A stretch of 64,000 bases of DNA from Coffea arabica (GCF_036785885.1 NC_092323.1:9370501-9434500), one strand, 5' to 3'. Positions 35,833-47,923 are shown, numbered from the stretch's first letter. A program made the numbers and translations. Notes: a model not told the origin generated them from the letters alone.

Positions 35833-38364
35833 CAGAGGAGAAGGGCAATTGAATTAAGTAGTACAGGGACAAAAGTGGTGGTGGGGTTGTACTTTGGAGT
35901 TAGGATTTAGGAACTTAGGAGCTGGGGTTAGGCTTAAGCAAGGGCGGGAACATTTTCTTTCCCACTTGCCTCACTAATCACTAGGTTTGTAACACGGCTT
36001 GAGCTAAATTGAGCAGGAAATTGCTGGGAAGGTTGGTTTTGCTGTACCACCTCGAGCAGGGATCACTATTTCAATTTAATATAGCAAAAAATGGCCAAGG
36101 TCAGCTTGTAATTTAGAGTGGCATTCCAGATACTTCAATGGAGACATTACACTCATCGATTTGTGGGCAATAGTGGTTGCACAAGTGCAAAGGTGACAAA
36201 GGAAGCATCTGTGAAATTGGAATAAATGCCTTCATCTAACTATTTTATGAGCATGTACGACTCATCTCCTTGAAATTCTGCCCATGCAAATGCAGCATTG
36301 CCGATTGCTTATGGTTTGCCAGCAGTTTCGCACCGTCTCTTTCTGTGAATTGGTAGTTCTCAGACCAATAATATCTCACAATTTGCCACCCTGGAATATT
36401 AAGGTTTGTACTAAGCAAGCTGTAACTGTGCTCGTTATTCACCCCTTTGCCTTTTGGACGCGCTTTCTGTAACAAATAAATTTTGTTTTTGAAGACAAAA
36501 CACATTACTAATTGTTGAAAGCACATTTAACTGGTGGAGATACTTATGAAAGTCTAATTGCATTTATATTCTAGAAACGGCCATCTTCAATAATGCCGTT
36601 TATGGTTTTGGTCAAAAGAGAGAAAAATTTTACCTTTTTATGGTTGGGACTTGGGATGAGGCCATCTTCAATCCATTTATTTTATATTTGGGAAGTCAGC
36701 TTGTTTGATAATCTAATTCAATATTTAAACTTAATATGGGTTCAAATTTTAATATGTTCAGACACTTTCGATAATCAAAACTAGAATAAAATATCTGAAT
36801 TAATTAAATGATATTGAATTTTATAGACAAAAGTTGCTCTAATAAATAAGTGATAAATTATTCATTTATCACTTAATGTGATATACACTTAAATGTATCA
36901 AATTTAATACTTATAATTCAGTAATTTAATGAATTTCAAATTTTAAATTTTAATTTTATCGAACGCACGGTAAAGAAATTAAGAAAAGGTTAGTTCAAGT
37001 TTACCAATGTTCTTGATTTGTCTTAAAGATTAGACAATCGGCCCAAATAGTTGTGGGCTCAACCTTTCTATTTCACTAACGGAAAGGATTTATGCATTTT
37101 CTCGGTCGCATTAAAACGACATTAAACCCTTTAATGGGCCTTGTTGAAACCTTTTTTCTAGTTATATTACGACGAACAGCTTTGTGGGACAACGTGGAGA
37201 CATTTTATGGGCTAACTCTGTCTATGTCCGCAAAGAGCCATTTTGGAACATTTGGGGAAAAAAAGTCACTCAGGGTTTAGCAGGTCTACTACCCCTCGGT
37301 AAGAAGGAAAAAAAAAAAACTAGCCCTTTGACAAGGATTGCATTAGATAATAAGATGGACGGATTATAAATAGGAGATACTTTGTTCAAAATCTCCCACT
37401 TCAAAAGAAGACAAAAAAAAGTCTACAACCTCTATTAGAATAACGTCAAGGACACCCAAAAACTACCTCGAAAATATGGAAAGGCTGCACGCCAATAAAT
37501 TTCTTGAAAACTTGATTTTATAGGTTGATTTCTTTGAACCTCATCTAATCGACTCATTGCTAAATTGGTCTCAGAGCTGAAGCAGCAGACTGCATTTGGC
37601 CTTGACATTTTTAGCTTGTTTGTTGCTGTTTACTGTAACACAACAAAAATCTGGCTACAAACAAAGCAAATTAGTTATAATCTCTAGTCTTCTAATTAAG
37701 CTTCCCAGATGATGCCTTCAATATATAGTAGTAACCCATCAAAATAAAAAAACAACGAAAAGGAAAATCAAACCTAAACTTGCTTTGCTTGGTTTAAGCC
37801 TAACTACTGACAACTGCGCATTCAAGTCGGGGGCAGATGTGAAACTTGCACTTTGGCCTCATGTCTCATGTGTACCTAACAGTCTCTTAACTCACGCTTA
37901 CCCATCCGTTAGGCGTCAACAACATCTGTATTTTTATTTTTTTTATAACGCCATATCAAGTGTAATTTAATCTACTCCTACTCTTACAGGAAGACTCTAT
38001 TCTAGGAGATGGTTCAATTGAGTCGAAAGAACCTGACGGGAACTGAACCATCATCAGACCAGACACATTGATGGGAGGTAAGATTTGAACCATTTACCTC
38101 TCACCCCATAATTAATATGGTGGTCAGCTTCTCTAGAGGGAGTTAACAACATCTATATGGAGAACGCATTTCTCGTCGGGAATCCGATAATATGCAGACG
38201 CATCACTTTGCTCAAATTAGTCATCATTTGCTTTCTTTGATGTAGAATCTCAATTTTCAAGCCAAGCCAAGTGGTGAGAATTAGTACCAAGCAAGCCATT
38301 AACGCAAGCAAAGATCATATGCTAATTCAAGTATCACAAAGCCCGCCATGCTGTATTCGGATGT
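35833..38364. other. Intergenic region between GASA and F3H (divergent promoters)
   Basis: Upstream DNA of both divergently transcribed genes. It is mostly AT-rich. A minus-strand frame at 36250-36464 follows a TTTGTTACAG acceptor-like site and looks vaguely exon-like, but nothing adjoins it. A perfect 11-bp hairpin AAGTGATAAAT with a 5-nt loop lies at 36848-36874. Near 37985-38150 there is moderately GC-richer sequence that may be an old repeat. No gene is supported. Confidence 0.45.
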
Positions 38365-38540
38365 CCACGTGTTGGTAGTTGTCTCCAAGAAGGGTAGCTA
38401 GCTAACTAGCTGCCACGCCATTGCATTTCCCCTCCTCCTCTTGCTACAAACCTGTGCCGTTCAATCAATCTAACCTCCCCAAACCAAAATTCCTAATAGC
38501 CGTTCAATATAGACTTACCAACCACTCTCTATATATATGA
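38365..38540 (+). promoter_or_regulatory. F3H promoter: G-box, MYB-type sites and TATA box
   Basis: CCACGTGT (G-box core CACGTG at 38366-38371) is followed two bases later by GGTAGTTG, an AC-element/MYB-recognition type sequence. A second MYB-like TAACCTCCCC lies at 38471-38480 and a TATATATA at 38530-38538. The ATG is at 38660. Adjacent bHLH (G-box) and MYB sites are the usual input of the MYB-bHLH-WD40 complex on flavonoid genes (family knowledge). Actual use here is inferred. Confidence 0.5.
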
Positions 38541-38591
38541 ATCAAAAAACATTATTGTTCTTCATCACAAGAATCGTGTTGGTCCGCCGAT

Positions 38592-38597
38592 ATGTAA
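38592..38597 (+). promoter_or_regulatory. AUG-stop (AUGUAA) minimal uORF in the F3H leader
   Basis: ATGTAA, a start codon directly followed by a stop, lies 63 bp before the F3H ATG and about 55 bp after the TATA box, so it is probably in the mRNA. The same hexamer in the Arabidopsis NIP5;1 leader stalls ribosomes in response to boron. Whether it functions here is unknown. Confidence 0.4.
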
Positions 38598-38659
38598 TTC
38601 ATTGTATCCAGTGTAGGCAAAACAAGGAAGAAAGCTGACATACTGAAACAGTGAGACAG

Positions 38660-40264
38660 ATGGCTCCCTCAACTCTCACAGCTCTAGCAGAGGAGAAGAC
38701 GCTTCAATCAAGCTTCATCAGGGATGAAGATGAACGTCCCAAAGTGGCCTACAACCAATTCAGCAACGAGATTCCTATCATTTCTTTAAAGGGTCTTGAT
38801 GACACTGACGGTGCAAGACCTGAAATTTGTAAAAAGATTGTGGAAGCCTGCGAAGACTGGGGGATTTTCCAGGTTATTGATCATGGGGTTGATGACAAAC
38901 TCATTTCTGACATGACCCGCCTCGCTAGAGAATTCTTCGCTTTGCCACCTGAAGAGAAGCTCCGATTCGATATGTCAGGCGGCAAGAAAGGGGGATTTAT
39001 CGTCTCAAGCCATCTACAGGTATATATCATGCATTTTTGGATCATACTCTTCTTCCATTTTTATCTCTTCTGGTTTGTTAATGACTACTCTGGACAAATT
39101 TTCATGAATTCAAGTCTCGAAATTCTATAATATCAGTAATTGGCTCGTGTCAATTAAGCACGCAACCACAAATTGTAATGGTGAGGAGAGATGGACGATT
39201 CTTGATTTCAAGTCTGAATCCAATTGAACTAAATTGGCCAAATGGATGCATGATCTTGAAACAATTATGCAGGGTGAAACTGTGCAAGACTGGCGTGAGA
39301 TTGTGACATATTTTTCCTATCCAATTCGGGCAAGGGATTCCTCAAGGTGGCCAGACAAGCCAGAGGCATGGAGGGCTGTGACAGAGAAATATAGCGAGAA
39401 GTTGATGGAGCTGGCCTGTAAACTGTTGGAGGTATTATCAGAGGCAATGGGATTGGAAAAGGAAGCCTTAACTAATGCATGTGTGGACATGGACCAAAAA
39501 GTTGTGGTGAACTTTTACCCAAAGTGTCCACAGCCTGACCTCACATTGGGCCTCAAACGCCACACCGACCCTGGAACCATCACTCTCTTGTTACAAGACC
39601 AAGTTGGTGGACTTCAGGCCACCAGGGACGGTGGCAAGACCTGGATTACCGTCCAGCCTGTTGAAGGTGCTTTTGTTGTTAACCTTGGTGACCATGGCCA
39701 TGTAAGTAAACTAAATCTCCTCGTAATTTACTCGCAAGATGTTAGAATTCCATTCTCAAATTGCTCTGCAGCTGTAGCTAGGTGGTAAACTCCTGCTTCA
39801 GAAGATATCAGTGGTCTTAATACTTGAAAGCGATTGAGAACAATTGTTGTTTTCCCTATTGTTGATAATGTGTGTGTGTGTGTGTAAGTGTGTGCGGTTT
39901 GAGATAGTAATCCATGATGAACCTTAGTTGTGAATCTTTATTTGCTGCTTGGCTTGGACAGTACTTGAGCAACGGGAGGTTCAAGAACGCAGATCATCAG
40001 GCTGTGGTAAACTCAAATTGTAGCAGGTTGTCCATAGCCACATTTCAGAACCCGGCACCAGAGGCAACTGTGTATCCACTGAAGATCCGGGAGGGTGAGA
40101 AGGCGGTGCTTGATGCTCCCATGACCTTTTCAGAGATGTACAGGAAGAAAATGAGCAAGGACCTTGAGCTCGCGAGGCTGAAGAAGCTGGCCAAGGAGCA
40201 AGAGTTGCAAGCAGTTGAGAAAGCCAAGTTGGAGGCCAAGCCCATTGATGAGATTTTTGCTTGA
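38660..40264 (+). CDS. F3H: Flavanone 3-hydroxylase (naringenin,2-oxoglutarate 3-dioxygenase)
   Basis: Three exons, 38660-39019, 39273-39701 and 39962-40264, encode 363 residues, the normal F3H length. It hydroxylates naringenin and related flavanones at C3 to dihydroflavonols, using Fe(II), 2-oxoglutarate, O2 and ascorbate. This is a cytosolic step shared by the flavonol, anthocyanin and proanthocyanidin branches. Residues ~40-140 form the DIOX_N domain ([11 protein letters not shown]…). The iron triad is H217 and D219 (KRHTDPGT) with H275 (NADHQAVV), and R285-x-S287 binds 2-oxoglutarate. The [12 protein letters not shown] and [21 protein letters not shown] blocks are F3H signatures. Residue 283 is Cys where Ser or His is usual (NSNCSRLS). 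Intron positions are the conserved F3H ones. Intron 2 has a (TG)n run near 39869-39886. The last exon ends in a charged Lys/Glu-rich tail. Confidence 0.97.
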
Positions 40265-41460
40265 AACCTCCATAGTTTGTTGTTTCACTACTATTACTAC
40301 TTGTTTGTGTTATGCATTCTCAAAATTAGTGTTGTGGATTTCATGAATAAGAATGTATGTTGCCAGAAGCAAAGCATGAACTTTTATTCAGATTTCTCAA
40401 AGTAATTTCCAAGACGCTATATTCTTTTTCTTTTTCTTTTTCTTTTTTAAGCTTTTATATGATAGACCGTGAACATTAATTAAGCGATTATTACAGGTGG
40501 GAAAGAAAGCAAGAGCACTTGATGAACCATGAACTTGGTGCTTGTTAGGATCGAAAGTATTTAAATTCAAAGGTTTAAATTAAGTGGACTAAAAAATGCT
40601 CATTAACCACTTATTAAAAATATTTTTTAACAGGTGAAATTCAATTGAGTGCAAATAAATGTGTGTGTGAATATGTTATATGCTTTTCTACCGGTCCCAA
40701 GGGACACACGTTATTATATTACATTAATTATTATCAAACATAGCATATGAATGCACAAACTTACATTTATTGCACTCACATTTATTTTTTTTCAAATAAA
40801 TATCAAGTTTATCAAAATTAACGCTTAAGGCCTCCCTTAATGAGTACCAAATAGATTTTAAGCACATAATTATATTAAAGAAGTACCTCAAGTGCTTCGT
40901 TTTCTTGAATGAGTAAAGTTAAATTGAAAAAAAAAACAAAAAACAAAAAACACATGTTTAAAAGGGTAATAAATGCTGGTCTATGTTTACATATTAATCA
41001 TATATGTACTAACTATATAATTGGCAGTATATACACTAACATCTTTGAGTATATCTTATATGTGCAGAAAAATAAATTTCAAATTCATATTAAGATTAAA
41101 TAGCAGACATCAAAAAGGTATTAGTGTTACTCGGACACAAAGATTAATCCTGTATTTCAATGACAAGTTTGGGTGTAAATTAAGTGTGTTGACATCAAAA
41201 GCTTGTCATCCCAGCAAATTTTTTTTTTTCCCAAAACGTTAAGATAATTTCATTCATTGTAAAAAACTTTACTTGTCCGAGCAAAGGCTCAGTAAACTGT
41301 ACGTTTAGTATTCAATGACGCTCAGAAAATTCCATTCCCCGCCCAAAAGAATGCCTAAGGTCGTCCCAGTAAAAGGTCTAACGGAAATCCAAAGCTTTTT
41401 TTTTTTGTAGGGGATTTGACCAATTATAGAGTCCATATGCACCCGTAATTTCGCCATTCA
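40265..41460. other. F3H 3' flank and AT-rich spacer with a small hairpin element
   Basis: The F3H 3' UTR comes first. Between 40647 and 40777 there is an inverted repeat whose arms read GAGTGCAAATAAATG and, on the other strand, GAGTGCAATAAATG. It is a possible short MITE, but no target duplication is clear. The remaining sequence to the LINE is AT-rich with no supported gene. Confidence 0.45.
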
Positions 41461-43818
41461 ACACTTATGGGAACGAAATTCAAATCCTACACTAAAGTAT
41501 CTGATTTTCGTCCAATTAGTTTATGCAATGTATTGTATAAAATTATAACTAAGAGTATGGCTAACCGATTGCAGCATATTTTGCCCCATATTCTTGACGA
41601 ATCCCAAAGTGCTTTCGTCAAAGGTCGTCTTATTAATACTGATAATGTGATTGTGGCAGTTGAGATGTTTCATTGGCTGGACCATCGAAAGGAGAATCAA
41701 GACAAGTACCTAGCCTTGAAGTTTGACATGAGTAAAGCATATGACAGAGCAGAATGGAATTTTCTGGAGCATATGCTTAATGCTACGGGTTTCCCAAGGA
41801 AATGGAGCAGACTGGTAATGGATTGTGTGAGGTCAATTTCTTTCTCAATTTTAATTAACGGAACCAATCTGATTGTTTCACTCCTTCCAGAGGTCTAAGG
41901 GCAAGGCGATCCTTTGTCACTTTATTTATTTATTTTATGTCTGATGGACTTTCATCTCTTATCAGGAAAATGGAAAGACAGGGCCTTTGGAACGGAATAA
42001 GATTGGGTAATGGAGGCCCTTTGATTTCCCATCTTTTATTTGCTGACGACAGCTTGTTCTTTGTCAAAGCTGATGAACAAGGTATTCAAGCAATTATGGA
42101 AGCCCTTAAAACTTATGAAAGGGCATCGGGGCAGAAGGTGAATCTTGGTAAATCGCGACTCTATTGTGGCAAGAACGTATCAGAAGAAATTCTGTGTGAC
42201 AAATTAGGAGTACAAGTTGATGATGGGAAAGGCGCATACTTAGGAATGTCGTATATGATTGGCAGATCAAAAAATGAAGTCTTTGCGTTTGTCAAAAATA
42301 GAATATGGGGTAAACTCAAAGGCTGGAAGGAGAAAATCTTATCACGAGTTGAAAAAGAAGTGCTAATCAAATCGGTGGTTCAAGCTATTCCAACGTACAT
42401 GATGTCTTGTTTCTGACTCATCACATCGCTCATAAGGAGTTTCTGGCGGGGCCAAACGGGTGAGGAGAAGAAAATATGCTGGTTAAAATGGGAAATTTCA
42501 TGCAAACCAAAGGCAGAGGGTGGCATGGGTTTCAGGGATATGGAATCTTTCAATCTAGCACTCTTAGCAAAGCAGGGATGGAGATTAATCAAAAATCCAG
42601 ATTCTTTGGCAGCAAGAGTTCTAAAGGCAAAGTACTTTGCTAAAATCGTGTTTCTCTCAGCTGAGATTGGGTCAAATTCTTCCTACTTATGGAAAAGCAT
42701 CTTGGAGGGAAGGAAGCCGCTTAATAATTTGATGGAATATTTGATGTTAAATTAGCATATCATTTGGCAAGAAACTCTAAAAATCTGGGAAAAGGTGAAG
42801 AGGGATTATCATCGAGTGGCAAGGAAAAGAACTTTGGGAATGGATTATGGCATCTAAACATTCCTCCAAAAGTCAGTGTGTTCATGTGGAGGGCATGCTC
42901 AGGTATTTTACCCACTGGGCATAATTTAAATGCTAGAATAAGATGTGAAAATAAAAATTGCAGATGCTGTGGGTGTGAAATGGAAACTGATAAACACATA
43001 TATTTTTTTGAGTGTGAGTTTGCCCAAGAAGTGTGGAAAGGACTTCACAAACGGAAGTAGTTGGAGAACTCTTTTGCCCCTAATTTCAAGGAATGGTTTG
43101 GTTGGCTTATGAATTCACAAGGAAAACAAGAAGCAGAGTTAGCAGCAGTAATTACTTGGCTAATTTGGAGATGCAGAAATGAGAGGATTTTTGAAGGAAA
43201 AGTAAGGGATGCATGCGCTCAGAGTTGGTGAATATGCAGTAGATTTCTTGCAGGAGTACTGAAATATACACTGCAAAGCTGAGTTACCAAAGACTGATAA
43301 TCTGACCAAGTGGGTAGCTCCAGAAGAAGGTATTTTAAAAATAAATGTTGATGGAGCCTTCTCTGATGCTGGGGCTGGAATTGGAGTTGTGGTGGTGAGA
43401 GACCATCAGGGACAAGTGGAAGCTTTAATGGCTGCAAAGAGTTTCTGAGGCCCTTAATGCAGAGCTGCGCATGTGGAATGCTTGGCTTTTCTTAAAGCTT
43501 TACAGTTTGCCAAAGATTTTGGTATTTCTCACCTCATTCTAGAAGGGGATGCCTTGGGCATTGTCCAGAGAATCAATAGTACGAGTCTTGACTTATCGGT
43601 GTTAGGTAACTTGATTAGAGGCATTAGAGATATGCTGAAGGATTTTTGTTACAAACGGGTTTCCTGCTCATTTATTATTGTGTCATTTGTCTCTGTCACT
43701 TGAGGGAAGTCACGTTTGGTTTGTAAATTTTCCAAAGGAGATTATGTACGCTGCAAATGCAGATTTACTTTAATGAAGTTCAGTTTCATTATAAAAAAAA
43801 ATAATAATAAAATAAAAT
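41461..43818 (+). mobile_element. 5'-truncated, decayed L1-type LINE
   Basis: The end of an ORF2-like polyprotein, in order. Reverse transcriptase fragments come first (VSDFRPISLCNVLYKII at 41494-41545, then LALKFDMSKAYDRAEWN, GQGDPLS and the FADD catalytic box near 42041-42052). Next is a zinc-finger RVT region with CENKNCRCCGCEMETDKH (42943-42997). Last is a C-terminal RNase H-like domain (KINVDGAF at about 43340, then LEGDALGIVQRIN). The frame is broken by an extra base near 41897, by another shift before MSDGLSSL at 41937, and by several stops (e.g. 42414, 42753, 43058, 43446), so it is inactive. The 3' end is an A-rich tail with AATAATAATAAAATAAAA (43792-43818). The left limit is approximate and no target duplication was identified. 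Not a functional gene. Confidence 0.9.
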
Positions 43819-43983
43819 TCCGACACAAGTATTTTGACCGGACTGATCAATACAACCCTTCTCTTAGTGGATTTCAGCTCATCATTGGTTAAATTTGACA
43901 ACTGGGCCTAGTATCCTTGACACTTTCTTAGGCTCGAGCCCGCATCTAAATAAAACCCTTGCACGACCCCCGTGTGAGGCTGA

Positions 43984-44043
43984 TTTTTGCCCAGAATGTT
44001 TGTTTGTCAATCTTTTTTGCCCAGAATGTTTGTTTGTCAATCT
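43984..44043 (+). repeat. Two-copy 30-bp tandem repeat
   Basis: The unit TTTTTGCCCAGAATGTTTG plus GTTTGTCAATC-type sequence is present twice in perfect or near-perfect tandem, between the LINE tail and the hAT-like element. The short open frames on both strands here come from this duplication. Confidence 0.8.
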
Positions 44044-44058
44044 ATTCCTACTTTTGGA

Positions 44059-44924
44059 TAGAGATGTCAATTGGATTTTTTGAACTTAGTTTTACCAAGT
44101 TCAAACTCGGCTCATAAATTAGATGAATTTTTGGATTTTGAACTTTTGAATTCTGATTGATATTAAAAGACTCAAACTAAGGTCACACTATTATATGAGT
44201 TTCAGGCTTATATTGGGTTTGGTCCAAACTCATAATTAAATACATAATTATATATAATATATATTTTATAATTATGAATTAATACAAATTTATGTGTAAA
44301 TTATTAACATTTTATGCCACAATATGTATAATTAAAAATTATAGCTATTATTATACTCCCTTCATCCCATTTTATATATCATGGTCAACTTTGCACACAG
44401 TTTAAGAAAAATAAATTTTGACTAAAACACATAAACTACTAAAAAATGTCTTTTCATTATTGCCCTTCAATTAAACCTTAAAAATTTGTAAGTCGAGTTT
44501 GGAATTTTTAAAAAGGCACAACTACCTAAAAACAAAAAAGATAGTTCGTAACATGATTTAATAAGAGAATATGACATAAATGCTTTATCTTGGGAGTTGT
44601 ATTAAGGGTATAATAGAAAAATTGGATTTCATTTATTTTTCTTTTAAATCATGACAAGTATTTTGGGACAAATCAAAATAAAAATCATGACATATAAAAT
44701 GAGATGAATGGATTGTATATTTTACACATGTAATTATACTCATATATGGGCCGGGCTTAATCAGGTCTGAGTTTAGTATGACCCAAACTCAACTCATATT
44801 TAGTTTAGACCTAATATTGAAGCACAAGTTCTGCTCGGTTCAATTAAATCTTAGGGTCAATGAACTTTTTTTGGGTTGAACAGATCGATTTTGGATTGGT
44901 CCGATCCTATTGACAGTGGTATTT
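44059..44924. mobile_element. Non-autonomous hAT-like element with 8-bp target duplication
   Basis: The ends TAGAGATGTCAATTGGAT and, inverted, CACTGTCAATAGGAT are similar over about 13 bp. An exact 8-bp direct repeat CTTTTGGA flanks it (44051-44058 and 44925-44932), which is the hAT target-site length. No transposase is present. A Stowaway-like MITE is nested inside (44356-44715), so without it the element would be about 500 bp. Confidence 0.7.
44356..44715. mobile_element. Stowaway-like MITE nested in the hAT-like element
   Basis: The left end CTCCCTTCATCCCATTTTAT and the inverted right end CAATCCATTCATCTCATTTT match over about 28 bp with several differences. TA lies on both sides (44354-44355, 44716-44717). 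The target duplication and the CTCCCT start place it with Stowaway/Tc1-mariner MITEs. Confidence 0.7.
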
Positions 44925-47476
44925 CTTTTGGATTTGAGGTTTAGTCAGGAGGAAAATGAAATACGAAAGTTGCAAAATGTCCTTGCTTGTTTACTTAAAG
45001 TGACGACAAGTTAAAAACTACTTAAGATTTACAAAAGAAATTGTTAATCATTTTAACAACAATTTTTTTTTTTTTTTTGTAAAAAAATGGTGAAAATACA
45101 TCAAGATAAGCAAGTGGGAAAAAAAGAAGAAAAAGAGACAAAGATAAGCAAGTGAAATTTATCTTTGAATCGTAAGGTAAAAACAAGGAAATAAACAAGC
45201 ATCACTCGCCTTTTATTTTCCAGTTCTTTTTTATTTTTGTTTTTACCTTTAATTAAACTTGTAGGGCCCTGCGTCTTTAATTTATGGTACTTTAGATAGG
45301 GGGACATGAGTTGCAGCACATTCAACCTTCAATTAGATTTTTCAAATTTTGAACTGCAGTTAAATCTTCTCTTACCAAATTCAAGATCCAAAACGGGCCT
45401 ATACTCCCATACGAAAACAGGCGCAGTTGGTTGGTATATTACTTCCAGCATTAAAAAATGCAGGCACGTATTAATCCAAGAAACTGCAGGCAATTCTCGT
45501 TCTGACTGATCTTTTTCGGCAACGGTAATCCAAGAAACTTCTAATTCAAGCCCGCAGCTTTGTACTGAAATATGTTTCTTCCACGCCATTTTACAGCTTC
45601 TTTGGTAATTGAAAACCAGGAATTCAGCAACAATAATACACTTCGTAATGGAGATAGTTACAAAAGAAAAGAAAAGAAAGCAACCCATTATCGTGGACTT
45701 GACACCTCAAGTCCTCGCCTTCACGTAGCCCTTATCTTTCTTGCAAGTAACACAAAAAATTGGCCTTTGCTGTCTAATCTTGTGGGTCAAACAAAACCTG
45801 CAGCATTTCAGCCTACTTCCTGATTCCCTTTTTCCTGCTTTTACTCTCTTTTAACACCGACACGAACTTCTAGGCAATTGATCACGTTCCAAATTACATG
45901 GGTTTTGTACTTGAAAGGGACGGAAAAGGCCGTGAGTCAGATACTCAAGATCGTGTTCATATTAATCTGAAGAAAATTTAACAAAGAAAGATTCCACAAG
46001 CAAATGATTAAGCATCACTCTATTTGTCTTCAATAATGTGCTGTCAACACAGATTTTGTTATGTCTTAGGACACGGTGGAGTGCTAGCTCCACCAACTGA
46101 GGCAATGATTAACCACTTCCTTTTTGTTTCCAAACCCCCTCTTTAGCTACTCGATCATTCCTCCTCCTAAAAGTCCCTAAAAAGCTGTTTAGCAAGACTA
46201 TAAAACTCCCTAAAAATCTTGAATCTTGCTTTTGATCATCAAGATTCAACGTCTAAAATCTTGACGTGTTTTGAATCATAGATATGGACGGGAAATAAAA
46301 CAATTGCCAAAACAATTTCGGCAGCCTAAATGGCCTATATAAATGACTGAAAACCACATAGCAGTCAAACACATTAATAGTATTATTATTTTTTGCTTAA
46401 GATTAGTAGTATTCAGGTTAAGTTTAATGTATTGGGATATGGCGTTGGCCAAATGAGATTTACCATACCGTACAGTTCTTGAATGGAAGGAAATAGAGGC
46501 AGATGATAATGGAGATGTAATGTGCCAATTAATTCATCTTAGTTGCTTGGTCGAGTCAAGTCTACTAGTTCTATTTTTATTCAACCAGTCTTGGTAAACT
46601 CGTACATGAGCTTTGAAAATAGAAATAGAAAGAGGAATAGTAGTTATTCTAGCAAAAAAGTGCTTCAATTTCTGCGAATTTTACCGTGTGAAATGTGAAT
46701 ATGCTGCTTCGTTTACTTATACAGGAGTACTTGTTTTCGTGTGATACTGCTATACTAGCTTGTTTGCTTGGTTCTTTTCCTACTTTGTATTCGGCAGCTC
46801 TTCCAATAACTTGTCATCCATTTTCTATGCATGAGAATCACGAAATGACAAATATAAAACTCTGTTATAGTGTTCTTACAGTCAATGAAGGGGACTCAGA
46901 CAATGAATTCTTTTACATTAAGTTGTCAATTTCCTACAGCAACCGGCATCCCAACTGACATTGATGCGGGTTACCTAGTCAATTCCTCTTATTAAGAAAT
47001 ACCCAGAAGTTTGACTAGTTCCTTTTAATTTCTTTTTCAGGCATCAAGTATCCAAGGTTCAACATGGAGAGGGTTGAGTTGGATTGGGTGGTTAAAAAAT
47101 ATACCATTTCCGTGAAGGTAATTAGAAGGGAGTGTTGAATCTCCTCAATGAGAAACAAAGGTGTGAAATTATTGGATTAAACTATCTTAAAAACATGAGG
47201 AGATATTAATTGCTATTTATATGGATTGAACTCTAATAGCTCGCCCATATAATTGGTTTATATTATTGTTTTCTAGCTTTGACGTAAACTTTCTCTGAAT
47301 TAATGATGAAGTGTGAACCATAACTTGAAGCGTGAGTGGCTAAATAGAGTGTGAAGATAGAAAGATAACCTTCTTTCTTGTCGTCTTCTTCTTTGAATAT
47401 ATGCGAATGGTTTTCGACTATTACAGTCCATTAGCACTTGCAAGCGCCTCCTACACTCCAGAGTAGAAAACAGATT
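44925..47476. other. Repeat-poor intergenic region without supported genes
   Basis: AT-rich, with a T-run at 45065-45079. Open frames of 67-119 codons at 45306-45823 and 46695-46958 lie on overlapping strands, lack splice context and have no recognisable domain. I see no transposon ends. Confidence 0.45.
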
Positions 47477-47923
47477 TAGAGATGCAAATGAGTGGAACTT
47501 AATCGAATAACTCGCGGATTTGCTCGATCAAAGCTCGAGGTCGAACTTAAGTTGATCGAGTTCGAACAGTTCGAATTATTTGATGAATCAAGTTCAGACT
47601 TAATACATGAAGGTTGAAAGCTAGTCGAACTTAATCAAACACAACTGAGCTTCACACAAGTATATTTTATATTTATTAGTATAAAATATCTATTTTGTCC
47701 CTTTATTTAAAATAATACAAAATATAAATTTATATTTGTTAAATTCGATTAAACTCAATTAAGTTCGACTGAATTCAAATAAAACTTGATTCGATAAGCT
47801 CGAGTTCGAGTTCGAATAATACAAAATAAAATCGGATTCAAACTCGAACTATGATTCAATTTTTTTTAACTCGAGTCGAATTTAAGTAGTGTGCTGCTCG
47901 AGCGACTCAAGTTTGCACTCATA
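47477..47923. mobile_element. Old hAT-like MITE rich in TCGA words
   Basis: Ends TAGAGATGCAAATGAGT and, inverted, TATGAGTGCAAACTTGAG. The interior is full of GCTCGA, TTCGAA and AACTCGAG words, a composition seen in a widespread class of plant hAT-type non-autonomous repeats. The 8-bp flanks do not match, so the insertion is old or the ends are slightly off. Confidence 0.5.

Noticed and set aside
37985-38150. Possible LTR or repeat fragment upstream of F3H
   Set aside because: No paired LTR, primer site or inverted ends seen.
45329-45688. 119-codon minus-strand frame with a hydrophobic start
   Set aside because: Overlaps competing frames on the other strand; non-ATG or weak start, no recognised domain, no neighbouring exons.
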